From NCBI RefSeq assembly GCF_000510725.1, contig NZ_AZNZ01000012.1, forward strand, positions 43,513 through 107,512: 64,000 nucleotides of DNA. Direction: 5' to 3'. Of the stretch, positions 39,376 to 52,009 are shown one piece after another. The DNA comes from Pseudoxanthomonas sp. J31. Lineage in GTDB: Bacteria > Pseudomonadota > Gammaproteobacteria > Xanthomonadales > Xanthomonadaceae. The position numbers and the translations under genes are program-made. Each line of letters starts with the position of its first letter. The stretch's first letter is position 1. The notes under the pieces were generated by a model. The model searched no databases and was not told the origin of the DNA. It worked only from the letters and a program-made list of their open reading frames with translations.

Positions 39376-40454
39376 GCCGCCACCCTCCGCGGACGCGGCA
39401 GGCGCCCGTCGCGCAGGTACAGCCACAGGGCGAAGGCCAGCAGCGGCAGGGTCAGCCACCACAGGCCCGCCGGTGCCGGCAGGCGGCCCTCGGCCAGCAT
39501 GCGCACGCCGATGAACATCAGGTTGAGCCCCACCAGGTAGGCCAGGAAGCCCAGCATCAGCCGGCCGTAGCGCTGCTGCCGCGGCGAGCTGCGCGCCAGC
39601 GGCACGGTCAGCAGGGCAAAGCCCAGGGCCAGCAGCGGCGGGGCCAGGCGGCCATGCAGCTCGGCAATCGCGGCCGGGCGGCCGTCGCCGAACAGGTCCA
39701 GGGTGGAGGCGATGGCGGGGTCGTCCTCGCCGCGGTCCTCGGCCCGGTCGGGCAGCGCCACCTCGTTGACCGCATAGCGCATCAGGCGGAAGTCCAGGCC
39801 GCCGCCGAGCGGACCTTCCACCCGGTGTCCGTCGACAAGCCGCAGGAAACGGTCGCGATCGCCGCCGAACTCCAGGCTTCCTCCGCTGGCGGTGACCACG
39901 TCGATCCGATCCTCGCGCTCGCGCTGCAGGAACACGCCCTGCAAGGTGCGGCCATCCTCGCTCATGCCGTCGATGTAGACGATCCCGCCGCCGGGCAGGG
40001 AGGTGAAGCGGCCCGGCTCCAGCCCGGCCACGATCAGGCTGCGGTTGGCCTGCTCGACCATCTTCGCCGCGGTGCGCTGGGCCCAGGGCCCCAGCCACAG
40101 CGAGCACAGCCCGACCAGCAGCACCACCGGCAGCACCGCCATCAGCAGCGGCCGCAGCAGGCGCCGCGGGCCGACGCCCACGGCGTTGAGCACGGCCATC
40201 TCCGAATCGCGGTACAGCCGGGCCACGGCCAGCATCAGGCCCAGCATCAGCGCCAGCGGCAGCACCAGCGGCAGGTACACCAGCAGCTGCAGGCCCAGCT
40301 GGGACAGCAGCAGGCGCGCCGGCAGGCCGCCGTCGGCGATCTCGCCCAGCACGTCCACCAGCACCCCGCCCAGGCTCACCGTGAGCAGCACGATCAGGGT
40401 CGCCAGGAAGCTCTGGACGAAGTCGCGCAGCAGGTATCGGTCGAGCTTCGGCAT
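39372..40454 (-). CDS. lptF: LPS export ABC transporter permease LptF
   Basis: 360-aa partner permease of LptG. It starts MPKLDRYLLRDFVQSFLATL, has the coupling-helix motif RLYRDSEMAVLNAVGVG, a periplasmic jellyroll (about 130-265, SLPGGGIVYIDGMSEDG) and C-terminal helices. Divergent from pepA as in other gammaproteobacteria. The 120-base gap has a TATAAA/TTTATA box at 40470-40475, which could serve the lptF promoter, and a small inverted repeat at 40504-40521. Confidence 0.95.
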   Translation of the reverse strand: MPKLDRYLLRDFVQSFLATLIVLLTVSLGGVLVDVLGEIADGGLPARLLLSQLGLQLLVYLPLVLPLALMLGLMLAVARLYRDSEMAVLNAVGVGPRRLLRPLLMAVLPVVLLVGLCSLWLGPWAQRTAAKMVEQANRSLIVAGLEPGRFTSLPGGGIVYIDGMSEDGRTLQGVFLQREREDRIDVVTASGGSLEFGGDRDRFLRLVDGHRVEGPLGGGLDFRLMRYAVNEVALPDRAEDRGEDDPAIASTLDLFGDGRPAAIAELHGRLAPPLLALGFALLTVPLARSSPRQQRYGRLMLGFLAYLVGLNLMFIGVRMLAEGRLPAPAGLWWLTLPLLAFALWLYLRDGRLPRPRRVAA

Positions 40455-40574
40455 CGGCGGGGCCAGTCCTATAAAATCCCGGGTTCGCTTCGCGGACCCC
40501 GCCGGCCGGGATCTCCCGGCCCATGATCGAGGGGCGATCCGCGATTGTACGTACCTGCTCCCGGAATCTGATCA

Positions 40575-42065
<1,491 letters not shown>

Positions 42066-42075
42066 GCGGCCCGCC

Positions 42076-42498
42076 ATGCCCCGCGCCGACTTCTACCTGA
42101 TCGCCAAGCCCCGGTTCGCCGGGCAGCCACTGCTGCTGGTGTGCGAACTGGCCAAGCGCGCCTACGCGACCAACCAGTTCACCCTGGTGCTGGCGCGCGA
42201 CGCGGCCCAGGCCGAGGAACTGGACGACCTGCTGTGGTCGTTCGAGCCGGACGCCTACATCCCGCACCAGATCGCCGGCGACGAGGAGGACGAGCTGACC
42301 CCGGTCCTGATCGTCCCGCCGGAGATCGAGGCCCCGGCGCGCCCGCTGGTGATCAACCTGCGCGACGCCGCCTGGACCGCCGCCTGCGAACGCGTCCTGG
42401 AAGTGGTGCCCGCCGACCCCGCCGCCCGCGGCCCGCTGCGCGAGCGCTGGCGCCAGTACCAGGCCCTGGGTTACGACCTGAACAAACATGACATGTGA
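42076..42498 (+). CDS. holC: DNA polymerase III chi subunit
   Basis: 140-aa clamp-loader accessory protein linking the psi subunit to single-strand binding protein. The pattern ADFYLIAKPRF, LLLVCELAKRAYA, LDDLLWSFEPDAYIPHQ and PLVINLRDAA is characteristic. It begins 10 bases after pepA. Its probable partner psi (holD) may be the unassigned gene at 46156-46620. Confidence 0.93.
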   Translation: MPRADFYLIAKPRFAGQPLLLVCELAKRAYATNQFTLVLARDAAQAEELDDLLWSFEPDAYIPHQIAGDEEDELTPVLIVPPEIEAPARPLVINLRDAAWTAACERVLEVVPADPAARGPLRERWRQYQALGYDLNKHDM

Positions 42499-42627
42499 GG
42501 GGCCGTGATTCGGGATTCGTGATTGGTGATCCGAAAAGGCGACAGCAAAACCGCCTGCCACCCATCCCGGTCCGACGAAGCACTGCTCTTTCCAATGACG
42601 AATAACGAATCACCAATCACGGCCCTT
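42499..42627. repeat. Dispersed inverted repeat element, copy 1 (holC-valS)
   Basis: 129-base insert-like segment starting right after the holC stop and ending at the valS ATG. Left arm about 42501-42530 (GGCCGTGATTCGGGATTCGT, then GATTGGTGAT); right arm about 42594-42624 is its inverted, imperfect copy (about 25 of 30 bases complementary). The loop starts CCGAAAA, as in copy 2 at 53129. Built from GATTCGTG/GATTGGTG heptamer-like units and less GC-rich than the genes. Confidence 0.75.
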
Positions 42628-45456
<2,829 letters not shown>

Positions 45457-45462
45457 GGACAG

Positions 45463-45492
45463 CGGGGCGGCCAGTGGCCGCCCCGTTTGCTT
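45463..45492 (+). terminator. Terminator downstream of valS
   Basis: 10-bp stem CGGGGCGGCC-AGT-GGCCGCCCCG (45463-45485) followed by TTTGCTT, seven bases past the valS stop. The ~157 bases from here to the rimI stop show nothing I recognise. Confidence 0.75.
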
Positions 45493-45649
45493 GCCGGCCC
45501 GGGAGCCTGCCCTGCGTGGGGCGCATGTTTGCGCGCCACGGACATGCATGTGCCGCATCCCGCAGGCGTGATGCCTCCGCGGATGCGCTGTGCTTGCCGG
45601 GGCTAAGCGGCCTCCGCAGGACGGCGGAACAGGGACGGGAGCGGCGCCG

Positions 45650-46159
45650 TCAGAGCGGCGGCATCCGGTCGATGTCGCCGGAGACCAGCTCCATCGCCAT
45701 CACCAGCGCGTCCTCGCGGCCATTGTGCGCCGGGTAGTAGCGCGGGCGGCGGCCGATCTCGTTGAAGCCCTCGCTCAGGTACAGGGCGATGGCCGGTGGA
45801 TTGGACGGCCGCACTTCCAGGAACACCCGGTGCGCGCCGCGGTCGCGCGCCATTCTCAGCAGCGCGCGCAGCACGTAGCGGCCCAGCCCGCGCGACTGCC
45901 GCTCCGGCGCGGTGCACAGGTTCAGCACGTGGGCTTCGTCGGCGGCGATGCTCATCACCCCGTAGCCGGCCGGCTGGTCGTCCTGCAGCGCCAGCAGCGC
46001 CGGGTACCCGGCCAGCAGGCAGTCGCGGAAGATGCCGCGGGTCCACGGGAACGGATAGGCCCGCTTCTCGATCGCCATCACCGCGTCCAGGTCGCCCTCG
46101 CGCATGGCGCGCAGCCGCCACTGCGGCCGCGCGGTCTCGCGGTAGGCGGCGATGCTCAC
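45650..46159 (-). CDS. rimI: Ribosomal protein S18-alanine N-acetyltransferase RimI
   Basis: GNAT-fold acetyltransferase (169 aa) acting on the N-terminal alanine of ribosomal protein S18. Motifs are MREGDLDAVMAIEKRAYPFP, the acetyl-CoA loop RQSRGLGRYVLRALL, VFLEVRPSNPPAIALYLSEGF and the final YYPAHNGREDALVMAM. The start is a GTG at 46159 overlapping the stop of the preceding gene (GTGA); the first ATG lies 18 codons in and would cut the conserved region. Last gene of pssA-(holD)-rimI. Confidence 0.92.
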   Translation of the reverse strand: MSIAAYRETARPQWRLRAMREGDLDAVMAIEKRAYPFPWTRGIFRDCLLAGYPALLALQDDQPAGYGVMSIAADEAHVLNLCTAPERQSRGLGRYVLRALLRMARDRGAHRVFLEVRPSNPPAIALYLSEGFNEIGRRPRYYPAHNGREDALVMAMELVSGDIDRMPPL

Positions 46160-46620
46160 GCCGGCCTCCGCAGCGCGCGCAGCAGCGGCCACAGCTGGCG
46201 CTTGGCGGCCGGGTCGGCGCGCAGGCGCTCGCTGGGCCAGTCGGCCAGCAGGGCCTGCAGCCGCGGGTCGGTCGGCGGCAGCCCGGAAGCGCGCAGCACC
46301 GCCAGCTGCAGGCGGTCGGGCAGGCCCACCGGGCGGCGCATGCTGCCGGGACGCGGCATGGACGTGGCGGCCGCGGGCGCCGGGGCCGCCGCGTCCGCCT
46401 CCGGTGCGGCCGGCGCGCGCCGGCGCGGCGGCGGCGCGATATCGCGGTCGGGATCGCGGCCGACCGGGGGCGCCGGGCGCGCCGGCGCGGCCACCCGGGC
46501 CTGCACCGGCTCCAGCCGTTCCTCCTCCTCCGTGCCGGCCACGCGCAGCACGGTGTAGCCCAGCGCCTGCAGCCACCAGCGCTGGCGTGGGCTCCACGGC
46601 GTGCCGGCCTGGGCCTGCAT
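46156..46620 (-). CDS. holD: Probable DNA polymerase III psi subunit (HolD-like)
   Basis: 154-aa protein that I would otherwise call unknown. The N-terminus RQRWWLQALGYTVLRV resembles the psi motif of E. coli HolD (a Trp/Leu-Gly pattern that binds chi). The C-terminus LRADPAAKRQLWPLLRAL matches the HolD end (Leu-Arg-x-(N/D)-Pro-x-A, then Leu-Trp). The middle (about residues 35-90) is a Pro/Ala/Arg-rich linker absent from E. coli psi. Position also fits: in E. coli holD overlaps rimI, and here the stop overlaps the rimI GTG. It starts one base before the pssA stop ends. Function is inference from short motifs plus synteny. Confidence 0.6.
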   Translation of the reverse strand: MQAQAGTPWSPRQRWWLQALGYTVLRVAGTEEEERLEPVQARVAAPARPAPPVGRDPDRDIAPPPRRRAPAAPEADAAAPAPAAATSMPRPGSMRRPVGLPDRLQLAVLRASGLPPTDPRLQALLADWPSERLRADPAAKRQLWPLLRALRRPA

Positions 46621-46621
46621 G

Positions 46622-47398
46622 TCAGGCCACCTCCTGCGACGGCCGGAAGCGCTGCCAGGCCCACATCGCCGGCCCGGACAGCGCGTACAGGATGCCCACT
46701 GCCAGCAGCGCGCGCGGCAGGTCGATCACCAGTACCGCGATCACCACCGGCACCACCAGCAACACCGCGAACGGCACCTTGTCCGCGCGCGCCCCGCCCT
46801 CGCCGCTGCCCTTGAAGCTCCAGTAGCGGATCTGGCTGACCATCAGCAGGGCCGCGCACAGGGTCACGCCCAGCGCGACGTAGCGCAGCTCCTCGCCGCT
46901 CCAGCCCAGCTCGCCGTCGGCGAAGGCCCACACGAAGGACATCATCAGCCCCGCCGCCGCCGGGCTGGCCAGGCCGACGAAGAAGCGCTTGTCGACCACG
47001 CCCACCTGGGTGTTGAAGCGGGCCAGGCGCAACGCCGCGCAGGCCGCGTACAGGAAGGCGATGGCCCAGCCGACGCGGCCGGCGATGCCGCCGTCGAACT
47101 TCAGCGAGGACAGCGACCAGTGGTACATGACCAGGGCCGGGGCCAGGCCGAAGCTGACCAGATCGGCCAGCGAGTCGTACTGCACGCCGAAGGCGCTGCT
47201 GGTGCCGGTCAGGCGCGCCACCCGGCCGTCGATGCCGTCGGCGATGGCGGCGACGAACACGGCGATGGCGGCCGCGGTGAACTGGCTGTTGGCCGCCGCG
47301 ATGATCGCGTAGAAGCCCGCGAACAGGCCGCAGGTGGTGAACAGGTTGGGCAGCAGGTAGATGCCGCGGGAACGCGGCGGCGGGCGATCGAGATCCAT
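46622..47398 (-). CDS. pssA: CDP-diacylglycerol-serine O-phosphatidyltransferase
   Basis: Integral membrane type II phosphatidylserine synthase (258 aa) in phosphatidylethanolamine synthesis. The CDP-alcohol phosphotransferase motif is intact (DGIDGRVARLTGTSSAFG, then YDSLAD, about residues 54-78). There are about seven hydrophobic helices, starting LLPNLFTTCGLFAGFYAI. First gene of a three-gene unit with the HolD-like gene and rimI. Confidence 0.93.
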   Translation of the reverse strand: MDLDRPPPRSRGIYLLPNLFTTCGLFAGFYAIIAAANSQFTAAAIAVFVAAIADGIDGRVARLTGTSSAFGVQYDSLADLVSFGLAPALVMYHWSLSSLKFDGGIAGRVGWAIAFLYAACAALRLARFNTQVGVVDKRFFVGLASPAAAGLMMSFVWAFADGELGWSGEELRYVALGVTLCAALLMVSQIRYWSFKGSGEGGARADKVPFAVLLVVPVVIAVLVIDLPRALLAVGILYALSGPAMWAWQRFRPSQEVA

Positions 47399-47404
47399 GC
47401 CGCC

Positions 47405-47410
47405 AGTGTA
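47405..47410 (-). promoter_or_regulatory. Possible -10 element of pssA
   Basis: TACACT on the minus strand (47410-47405), seven bases upstream of the pssA ATG. If used, the transcript would be nearly leaderless. No -35 visible. Confidence 0.25.
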
Positions 47411-47502
47411 CGGGGCGGCCGCCCGGCTGCGAACCGGTCCCTTGCCACGCCCGGCGGTGGATGCTGCAATCGGGGCCTCACGAAGCCTGGGGAGCCTGTC
47501 CG

Positions 47503-47883
47503 ATGCGCCTGCCGTCCCGCACCTGCCTGCTGCTCGCGGCCGCCGCCTGTGCCAGCGGCCCTGCCCTGGCCGGCAACATCTACAAGTGGAAGGACGCCAA
47601 CGGCGTCACCCATTCCTCGGACCAGCCGCCGTCGGGGCAGCACTACGAGGTCCGGCGGGTCGCCGGCAGCGGCTATGCGGTGGAGTCCGAGCCCGCCGGG
47701 GAAGCACCGGAAAGCGCCACCTGCACCCAGGCCCGGCGCAACCTGGCCGCCTTCGACGACCCGCGCCCGGTGCAGCTGGACAGCGACGGCGACGGCAAGC
47801 CCGACCGCACCCTGACCGACGAGGAGCGGCAGTCGCACCGCGCGGTCGCCGAGGCCGCGGTCAAGGCCAACTGCCCGGCCTGA
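47503..47883 (+). CDS. DUF4124-domain secreted protein
   Basis: 126-aa protein with a signal peptide (TCLLLAAAACASGPALAG, about residues 6-23) followed directly by the DUF4124 motif NIYKWKDANGVTHSSDQPP. The C-terminal part contains an acidic Asp-rich loop (DSDGDGKPDRT) that resembles a calcium-binding loop, and two Cys. Periplasmic proteins of this type are abundant in Xanthomonadaceae and have no assigned role. The start at 47503 gives the signal peptide. Confidence 0.75.
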   Translation: MRLPSRTCLLLAAAACASGPALAGNIYKWKDANGVTHSSDQPPSGQHYEVRRVAGSGYAVESEPAGEAPESATCTQARRNLAAFDDPRPVQLDSDGDGKPDRTLTDEERQSHRAVAEAAVKANCPA

Positions 47884-48348
47884 CCGCCCGGCCCGCGACA
47901 TGGCTGGCCGGCCTGGCCAGCTCCCGCCCAGGGGCCCGTCCACCGGCCCAATGCCGCGTTTCCCGTTGCCGGGCTCCGGACGCAGCCCCGGCGGCCCGGC
48001 CCATCGGTACCGGTCCGCCGCGAAGGCGGTCGCCAGCGCACGGGCCCCGGCTCGGCCTGGCCCTCCCGCGCCGCCAGGGCTGCAGCCCGGCGCGGCCGCG
48101 CTGCCCGGCCATGTCCGCCGCGCCCTCCCCGCCCCCCGCCAGCCACGCCATGGCCAGGCGCCGGTGCTGCCGCGACGGCGTGCGTCGCATCCCACCACCG
48201 CCTGGCCGCCCTGATCCCGGGACCGGGACTGCCATGCGGCCTGGCCACGTCGCCGGGCGATCCGTCCTGCCTGGGGCCGGCTGCCGGCCCGCGCTGCCCG
48301 CGGTGCTGGCAGAATGTCCGGTTTCCGCACCCCCATTCCGGCATTCCA
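47884..48348. other. 465-base non-coding stretch upstream of proS
   Basis: Longest gap in the window. Very C-rich on the + strand, with repeated CTGGCC/GGCCGG words. A 7-bp hairpin (47903-47909 with 47915-47921) just after the DUF4124 gene may end its transcript, and CAGAAT at 48310-48315 could be a -10 for proS. Frames crossing it encode only Arg/Gly/Pro/Ala-rich sequence without recognisable domains. I see no gene in it. Confidence 0.5.
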
Positions 48349-50043
48349 ATGCGCCTTTCCCGCTTCCACCTGCACACCACCAAGGAAACCCCGGCCGACG
48401 CCGAGCTGGTCAGCCACAAGCTGATGCTGCGCGCCGGCATGATCCGCAAGCTCGCCGCCGGCCTGTACACCTGGACCCCGCTGGGCCTGCGCGTGCTGCG
48501 CAAGGTCGAGGCGGTCGTGCGCGAGGAAATGGACCGCGCCGGCGCGGTGGAACTGCAACTGCCGACCATCCAGCCGCGCGAGCTGTGGGAGGAAACCGGG
48601 CGCTGGGGGAAATTCGGCGGCCAGCTGCTGAAGATCAAGGACCGCAAGGAAGCCGAATACTGCTTCAGCCCGACCGCCGAGGAGGCAATCACCGACTTCG
48701 CCCGCCAGGAACTGAGCAGCTACAAGCAGCTGCCGGTGAACTTCTACCAGATCCACACCAAGTTCCGCGACGAGATCCGCCCGCGCTTCGGCGTGATGCG
48801 CGCGCGCGAGTTCCTGATGAAGGACGCCTATTCCTTCCACGTCTCCGACGAGGACCTGGCGCGCGAATACGAGAACATGAAGGCGGCCTACATCCGCATC
48901 TTCACCCGCCTGGGCCTGGAGTTCCGCGCGGTGCAGGCCGATTCGGGCGCGATCGGCGGTGACGCCTCGCAGGAATTCCACGTCCTGGCCGATTCGGGCG
49001 AGGACGCGCTGGCCTTCTCCACCGCCTCCGATTACGCCGCCAACGTGGAAACCGCGCAGGCCGCCGCCCCGGGGCCGCGCCCGGCCGCGGCCGAGGAAAT
49101 GCGCAAGGTCGAAACCCCGGTCCAGAAAACCTGCGAGGACGTGGCCGCGCTGCTGGGAATCCCGCTGCAGCGCACGGTCAAGTCGGTGGCGTTTTTCGGC
49201 GAGCAGGGTTTTGTCCTGGCCCTCGTGCGCGGCGACCATTCGGTAAACGAAATCAAACTGGCCAAGGTTGACGGCGTGGGTGAATATCGCCCGGCCACCG
49301 AAGCGGAAATCCTCGAGCACCTGGGCAGCGAGCCGGGTTTCCTCGGCCCGGTGGGCGCGAAGAAGGCCATCCGCGTGGTTGCCGACCGCGAGGTCGCGGC
49401 GATGGCGGATTTCGTCGTCGGCGCCAACGAGCCCGGTTTCCACCTGGCCGGGGTGAACTGGGGCCGCGACCTGCCGGAGGCCGACGTGGTGGCGGACATC
49501 CGCAACGTGGTCGCCGGCGACCGCGCCGCCGACGGCGGCGAAATCCGCCTGGCGCGCGGCATCGAGGTCGGCCACGTGTTCCAGCTCGGCCGCAAGTATT
49601 CGCAGGCCATGGGTTTCACCGTGCTGGACGAAAACGGCAAGGCCGTGGTCCCGGCGATGGGCTGCTACGGCATCGGCGTTTCCCGCATCGTGGCCGCGGC
49701 GATCGAGCAGAACCACGACGAGGCCGGCATCGTCTGGCCGGTGCCGATGGCACCGTGGGCGGTGGCGATCTGCGTCATCAACCCGAAGAAGGACCCGCAG
49801 GTTGACGAGGCGGCCGAATCGCTGCTGCAGGAGCTGAAGGCAGCCGGCATCGACGCGGTGCTGGACGACCGCGGCCTGCGCCCGGGCCCGATGTTCGCCG
49901 ACATGGAACTGATCGGCATCCCGCACCGCGTGGTGGTTTCCGCGCGCGGCCTGGAGGCCGGCACCTACGAATACCGCGCCCGCCGCGGCGGCGAGGCCGA
50001 GGCGCTGGACCGCGCGCAACTGCTGCAGCGCCTGGCGGGCTGA
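48349..50043 (+). CDS. proS: Prolyl-tRNA synthetase
   Basis: Class II synthetase (564 aa) charging tRNA-Pro. Class II motif 1 lies in [20 protein letters not shown], motif 2 in [20 protein letters not shown], motif 3 in [17 protein letters not shown]. The editing (INS) domain lies between motifs 2 and 3 (about residues 220-405, with [27 protein letters not shown] in part). The reading frame in the editing domain uses more GAA, GGT, TTT and GTT codons than neighbouring genes. A strong terminator follows. Confidence 0.96.
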   Translation: MRLSRFHLHTTKETPADAELVSHKLMLRAGMIRKLAAGLYTWTPLGLRVLRKVEAVVREEMDRAGAVELQLPTIQPRELWEETGRWGKFGGQLLKIKDRKEAEYCFSPTAEEAITDFARQELSSYKQLPVNFYQIHTKFRDEIRPRFGVMRAREFLMKDAYSFHVSDEDLAREYENMKAAYIRIFTRLGLEFRAVQADSGAIGGDASQEFHVLADSGEDALAFSTASDYAANVETAQAAAPGPRPAAAEEMRKVETPVQKTCEDVAALLGIPLQRTVKSVAFFGEQGFVLALVRGDHSVNEIKLAKVDGVGEYRPATEAEILEHLGSEPGFLGPVGAKKAIRVVADREVAAMADFVVGANEPGFHLAGVNWGRDLPEADVVADIRNVVAGDRAADGGEIRLARGIEVGHVFQLGRKYSQAMGFTVLDENGKAVVPAMGCYGIGVSRIVAAAIEQNHDEAGIVWPVPMAPWAVAICVINPKKDPQVDEAAESLLQELKAAGIDAVLDDRGLRPGPMFADMELIGIPHRVVVSARGLEAGTYEYRARRGGEAEALDRAQLLQRLAG

Positions 50044-50068
50044 GCGCGCGTTTTCCCGGCGGTTATGG

Positions 50069-50107
50069 CGGCCCGATTATCCGGCGATAATCGGGCCGTT
50101 TTTTCTT
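50069..50107 (+). terminator. Rho-independent terminator of proS
   Basis: 13-bp perfect stem (50069-50081 with 50086-50098, loop CGGC) followed by TTTTTTCTT. The clearest intrinsic terminator in the window. Confidence 0.92.
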
Positions 50108-50197
50108 GACGCACCGTTCATTGCCGGGTTTATTGCACTGGATTATCCTGCAGTCGATTGCCCAGGGACGGGCCTCCCATGATTGCCGGAGAATATG

Positions 50198-50629
50198 ATG
50201 TCGATTGATCTGAGTACGCTGTCGCCCCGGGAACTGGGTTCCCTGATCGCCACCGCCAAGAAGCGCCAGGCCCTGCTGTCGAAGCGGGCCCCGATCGCCA
50301 AGGTCCGCAGCAAGCTGGTCAAACTGGCCAAGGCCGAGGGCTACACCATCGAGGAGCTGTTCGGCGCCCCGGGCGGCGGCCGCGCCAGCGCCGCGGCCGG
50401 CAGCGGCCGCGCCCGCAAGCTGGGCAAGGTGCCGCCGAAGTACCGCAACCCGGAAAACCCGAAGGAAACCTGGACCGGCCGCGGCAAGCAGCCGCGCTGG
50501 CTGGCGGCCTATGTCGCCCAGGGCCGCGATGTGGCCGAGTTCCTGATCCCGGGCGCAGCCGCCCCGACCCCGGCCAAGGCCGCCAAGGGCGCGCGCAAGC
50601 GGGTGGTCAAGAAGGCCCGCGGCAAGTAA
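50198..50629 (+). CDS. H-NS-family nucleoid protein (XrvA-type)
   Basis: 143-aa DNA-binding protein. An N-terminal helical part (SPRELGSLIATAKKRQALLSK) probably oligomerises, and the C-terminal H-NS DNA-binding domain reads PPKYRNPENPKETWTGRGKQPRWL with the AT-hook-like core WTGRGKQP. A lysine/alanine-rich tail follows (KGARKRVVKKARGK). Such proteins silence AT-rich or horizontally acquired DNA in Xanthomonas. The start at 50198 has GGAG six bases upstream; ATG at 50195 is three bases earlier. Confidence 0.9.
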   Translation: MSIDLSTLSPRELGSLIATAKKRQALLSKRAPIAKVRSKLVKLAKAEGYTIEELFGAPGGGRASAAAGSGRARKLGKVPPKYRNPENPKETWTGRGKQPRWLAAYVAQGRDVAEFLIPGAAAPTPAKAAKGARKRVVKKARGK

Positions 50630-50643
50630 CCGCCCCCTACGTG

Positions 50644-50671
50644 GAAACGCCGGCCCCGGGGCCGGCGTTTC
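50644..50671. terminator. Bidirectional terminator between H-NS-like gene and thrE
   Basis: 28-bp perfect palindrome GAAACGCCGGCCCC and its complement (50644-50671), in the 64-base convergent gap, followed on the + strand by CTTTTG. Confidence 0.75.
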
Positions 50672-50693
50672 CTTTTGCGCCCGCACCGGCGGC

Positions 50694-51944
50694 TCAGAGG
50701 TTCTTGCGCGCCGGCAGCAGCAGGTTGCCGAACAGCAGGCCGGCGACCAGGGCCACCACGATGTTGAGCACCAGCAGCACCGCGTTCTGGCCGGCGTCCA
50801 CGTCCTGCTGCTGGACCATGGTGAGCAGCCCGCGCAGGCTGGCGCTGCCGGGCACCAGCATGATGATGCCGGGCAGGCGGATCAGCGCGCCCGGACGCTG
50901 CGCCCAGCGGCCGAAGCCGTTGCCGGCGGCGGTCAGCACCAGCGCCGAGAGGAAGATGCCCACCGGGCTGCCCCATTCGTGGCCGCCGAAGCGCGAGATC
51001 AGGTAGCCGGTGATGGCCGCGCCCATGACCCAGGGGTAGTCGCGCGGGCTGGCCTTGAACAGCACCGCGAAGGCGAACGAGGCCACCGCCATCGACAGCC
51101 ATTCCACGCTTTCCGGTTGCGGCCGCAGCGCCCGCACCTGCGGCTCCAGGCCAAGCACGTCCAGCAGGTTCACCGCCACCACCGCGCCCACGGTCAGCTT
51201 CAGCACCGTGGTCAGGGCGCCTGCGAAGCGCACGGTGCCGGAGACCCAGTGCTGGCTGGACAGCTCGTTCATGGCGTTGGTGATCGCCATGCCGGGCAGC
51301 AGCGCCACCAGCGAGGCGATCACCACGGTATTGAGGTTCAGCGGCGCCACCAGGGCCGCGACCAGGCTGACCACCGCGCCGGCGGCCAGCGCCGACAGCG
51401 CCTCGCTGGCCTCGCGCAGCGCGGCGCGGCGGGCGCAGTACTGGTCGAGCAGGCCGATCATCAGCCCGGTGGCCGCGGCCACCGCGATGTCCAGCCACGG
51501 CAGCCGCCACAGCCCGGCCACGCCGGCCGCGGCCAAACCGTAGCCGAACACCTGCATGGCGCTGGCCAGGGCCGAGGGCGGCCGGTCCAGTGCGCGCAGC
51601 GCGGTATGGCCCTGGGTGATGGTCAGCTGGCCGCTGGCCACGGCCTCGGCGATGCGGTCGGCCTCGCACAGCTTGTGCAGGTCGTTCTCCCCGGGGGACA
51701 GGCGGATCACCCGGGTGGTGTCGGTGCTGCCCAGCGGCTTGCCGGGCTCGCTGAAGCTGAGGATCAGGCCGGTGGGGTTGGACCAGGCCTCGCACTCCAG
51801 GTCCAGGCGCTGCGACAGCGCGGTGATCGCCGCCTCCAGGCGCTGGGCGGTGGTGCCGTAGCGGTGCAGGCGCACCGCCATCTCGGCGACGAAGGCGATG
51901 CGCTGGGGATAGCTGGCCTGGGGCCGGGCGGGGACGTTGGACAT
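50694..51944 (-). CDS. Threonine/serine exporter family protein (ThrE)
   Basis: 416-aa membrane protein combining a DUF1212-type N-terminal half and a DUF3815-type C-terminal half. A cytosolic segment up to about residue 120 (MAVRLHRYGTTAQRLEAAI) precedes about ten helices, such as AAGVAGLWRLPWLDIAVAAA and NTVVIASLVALLPGMAITNA. ThrE proteins export small amino acids by proton antiport; the substrate here is inferred. A GATACT box (51956-51951) lies seven bases upstream of the ATG. Confidence 0.85.
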   Translation of the reverse strand: MSNVPARPQASYPQRIAFVAEMAVRLHRYGTTAQRLEAAITALSQRLDLECEAWSNPTGLILSFSEPGKPLGSTDTTRVIRLSPGENDLHKLCEADRIAEAVASGQLTITQGHTALRALDRPPSALASAMQVFGYGLAAAGVAGLWRLPWLDIAVAAATGLMIGLLDQYCARRAALREASEALSALAAGAVVSLVAALVAPLNLNTVVIASLVALLPGMAITNAMNELSSQHWVSGTVRFAGALTTVLKLTVGAVVAVNLLDVLGLEPQVRALRPQPESVEWLSMAVASFAFAVLFKASPRDYPWVMGAAITGYLISRFGGHEWGSPVGIFLSALVLTAAGNGFGRWAQRPGALIRLPGIIMLVPGSASLRGLLTMVQQQDVDAGQNAVLLVLNIVVALVAGLLFGNLLLPARKNL

Positions 51945-51950
51945 CGCACT

Positions 51951-51956
51951 AGTATC
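51951..51956 (-). promoter_or_regulatory. Possible -10 element of the thrE gene
   Basis: GATACT on the minus strand in the 65-base divergent gap with mlaE, close to the ATG (near-leaderless). For the opposite gene, TATGCT at 51993-51998 is the comparable candidate. Confidence 0.25.
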
Positions 51957-52009
51957 GCGCCAGCGGCGGCGCAGCAGTCACCGCCTTGCCTGTATGCTGC
52001 GGCCGGACT

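Noticed and set aside
47861..48349. 162-codon minus-strand frame in the gap before proS
   Set aside because: Gly/Arg/Pro/Ala composition, starts in the proS leader and ends inside the DUF4124 gene; no domain or ribosome site.
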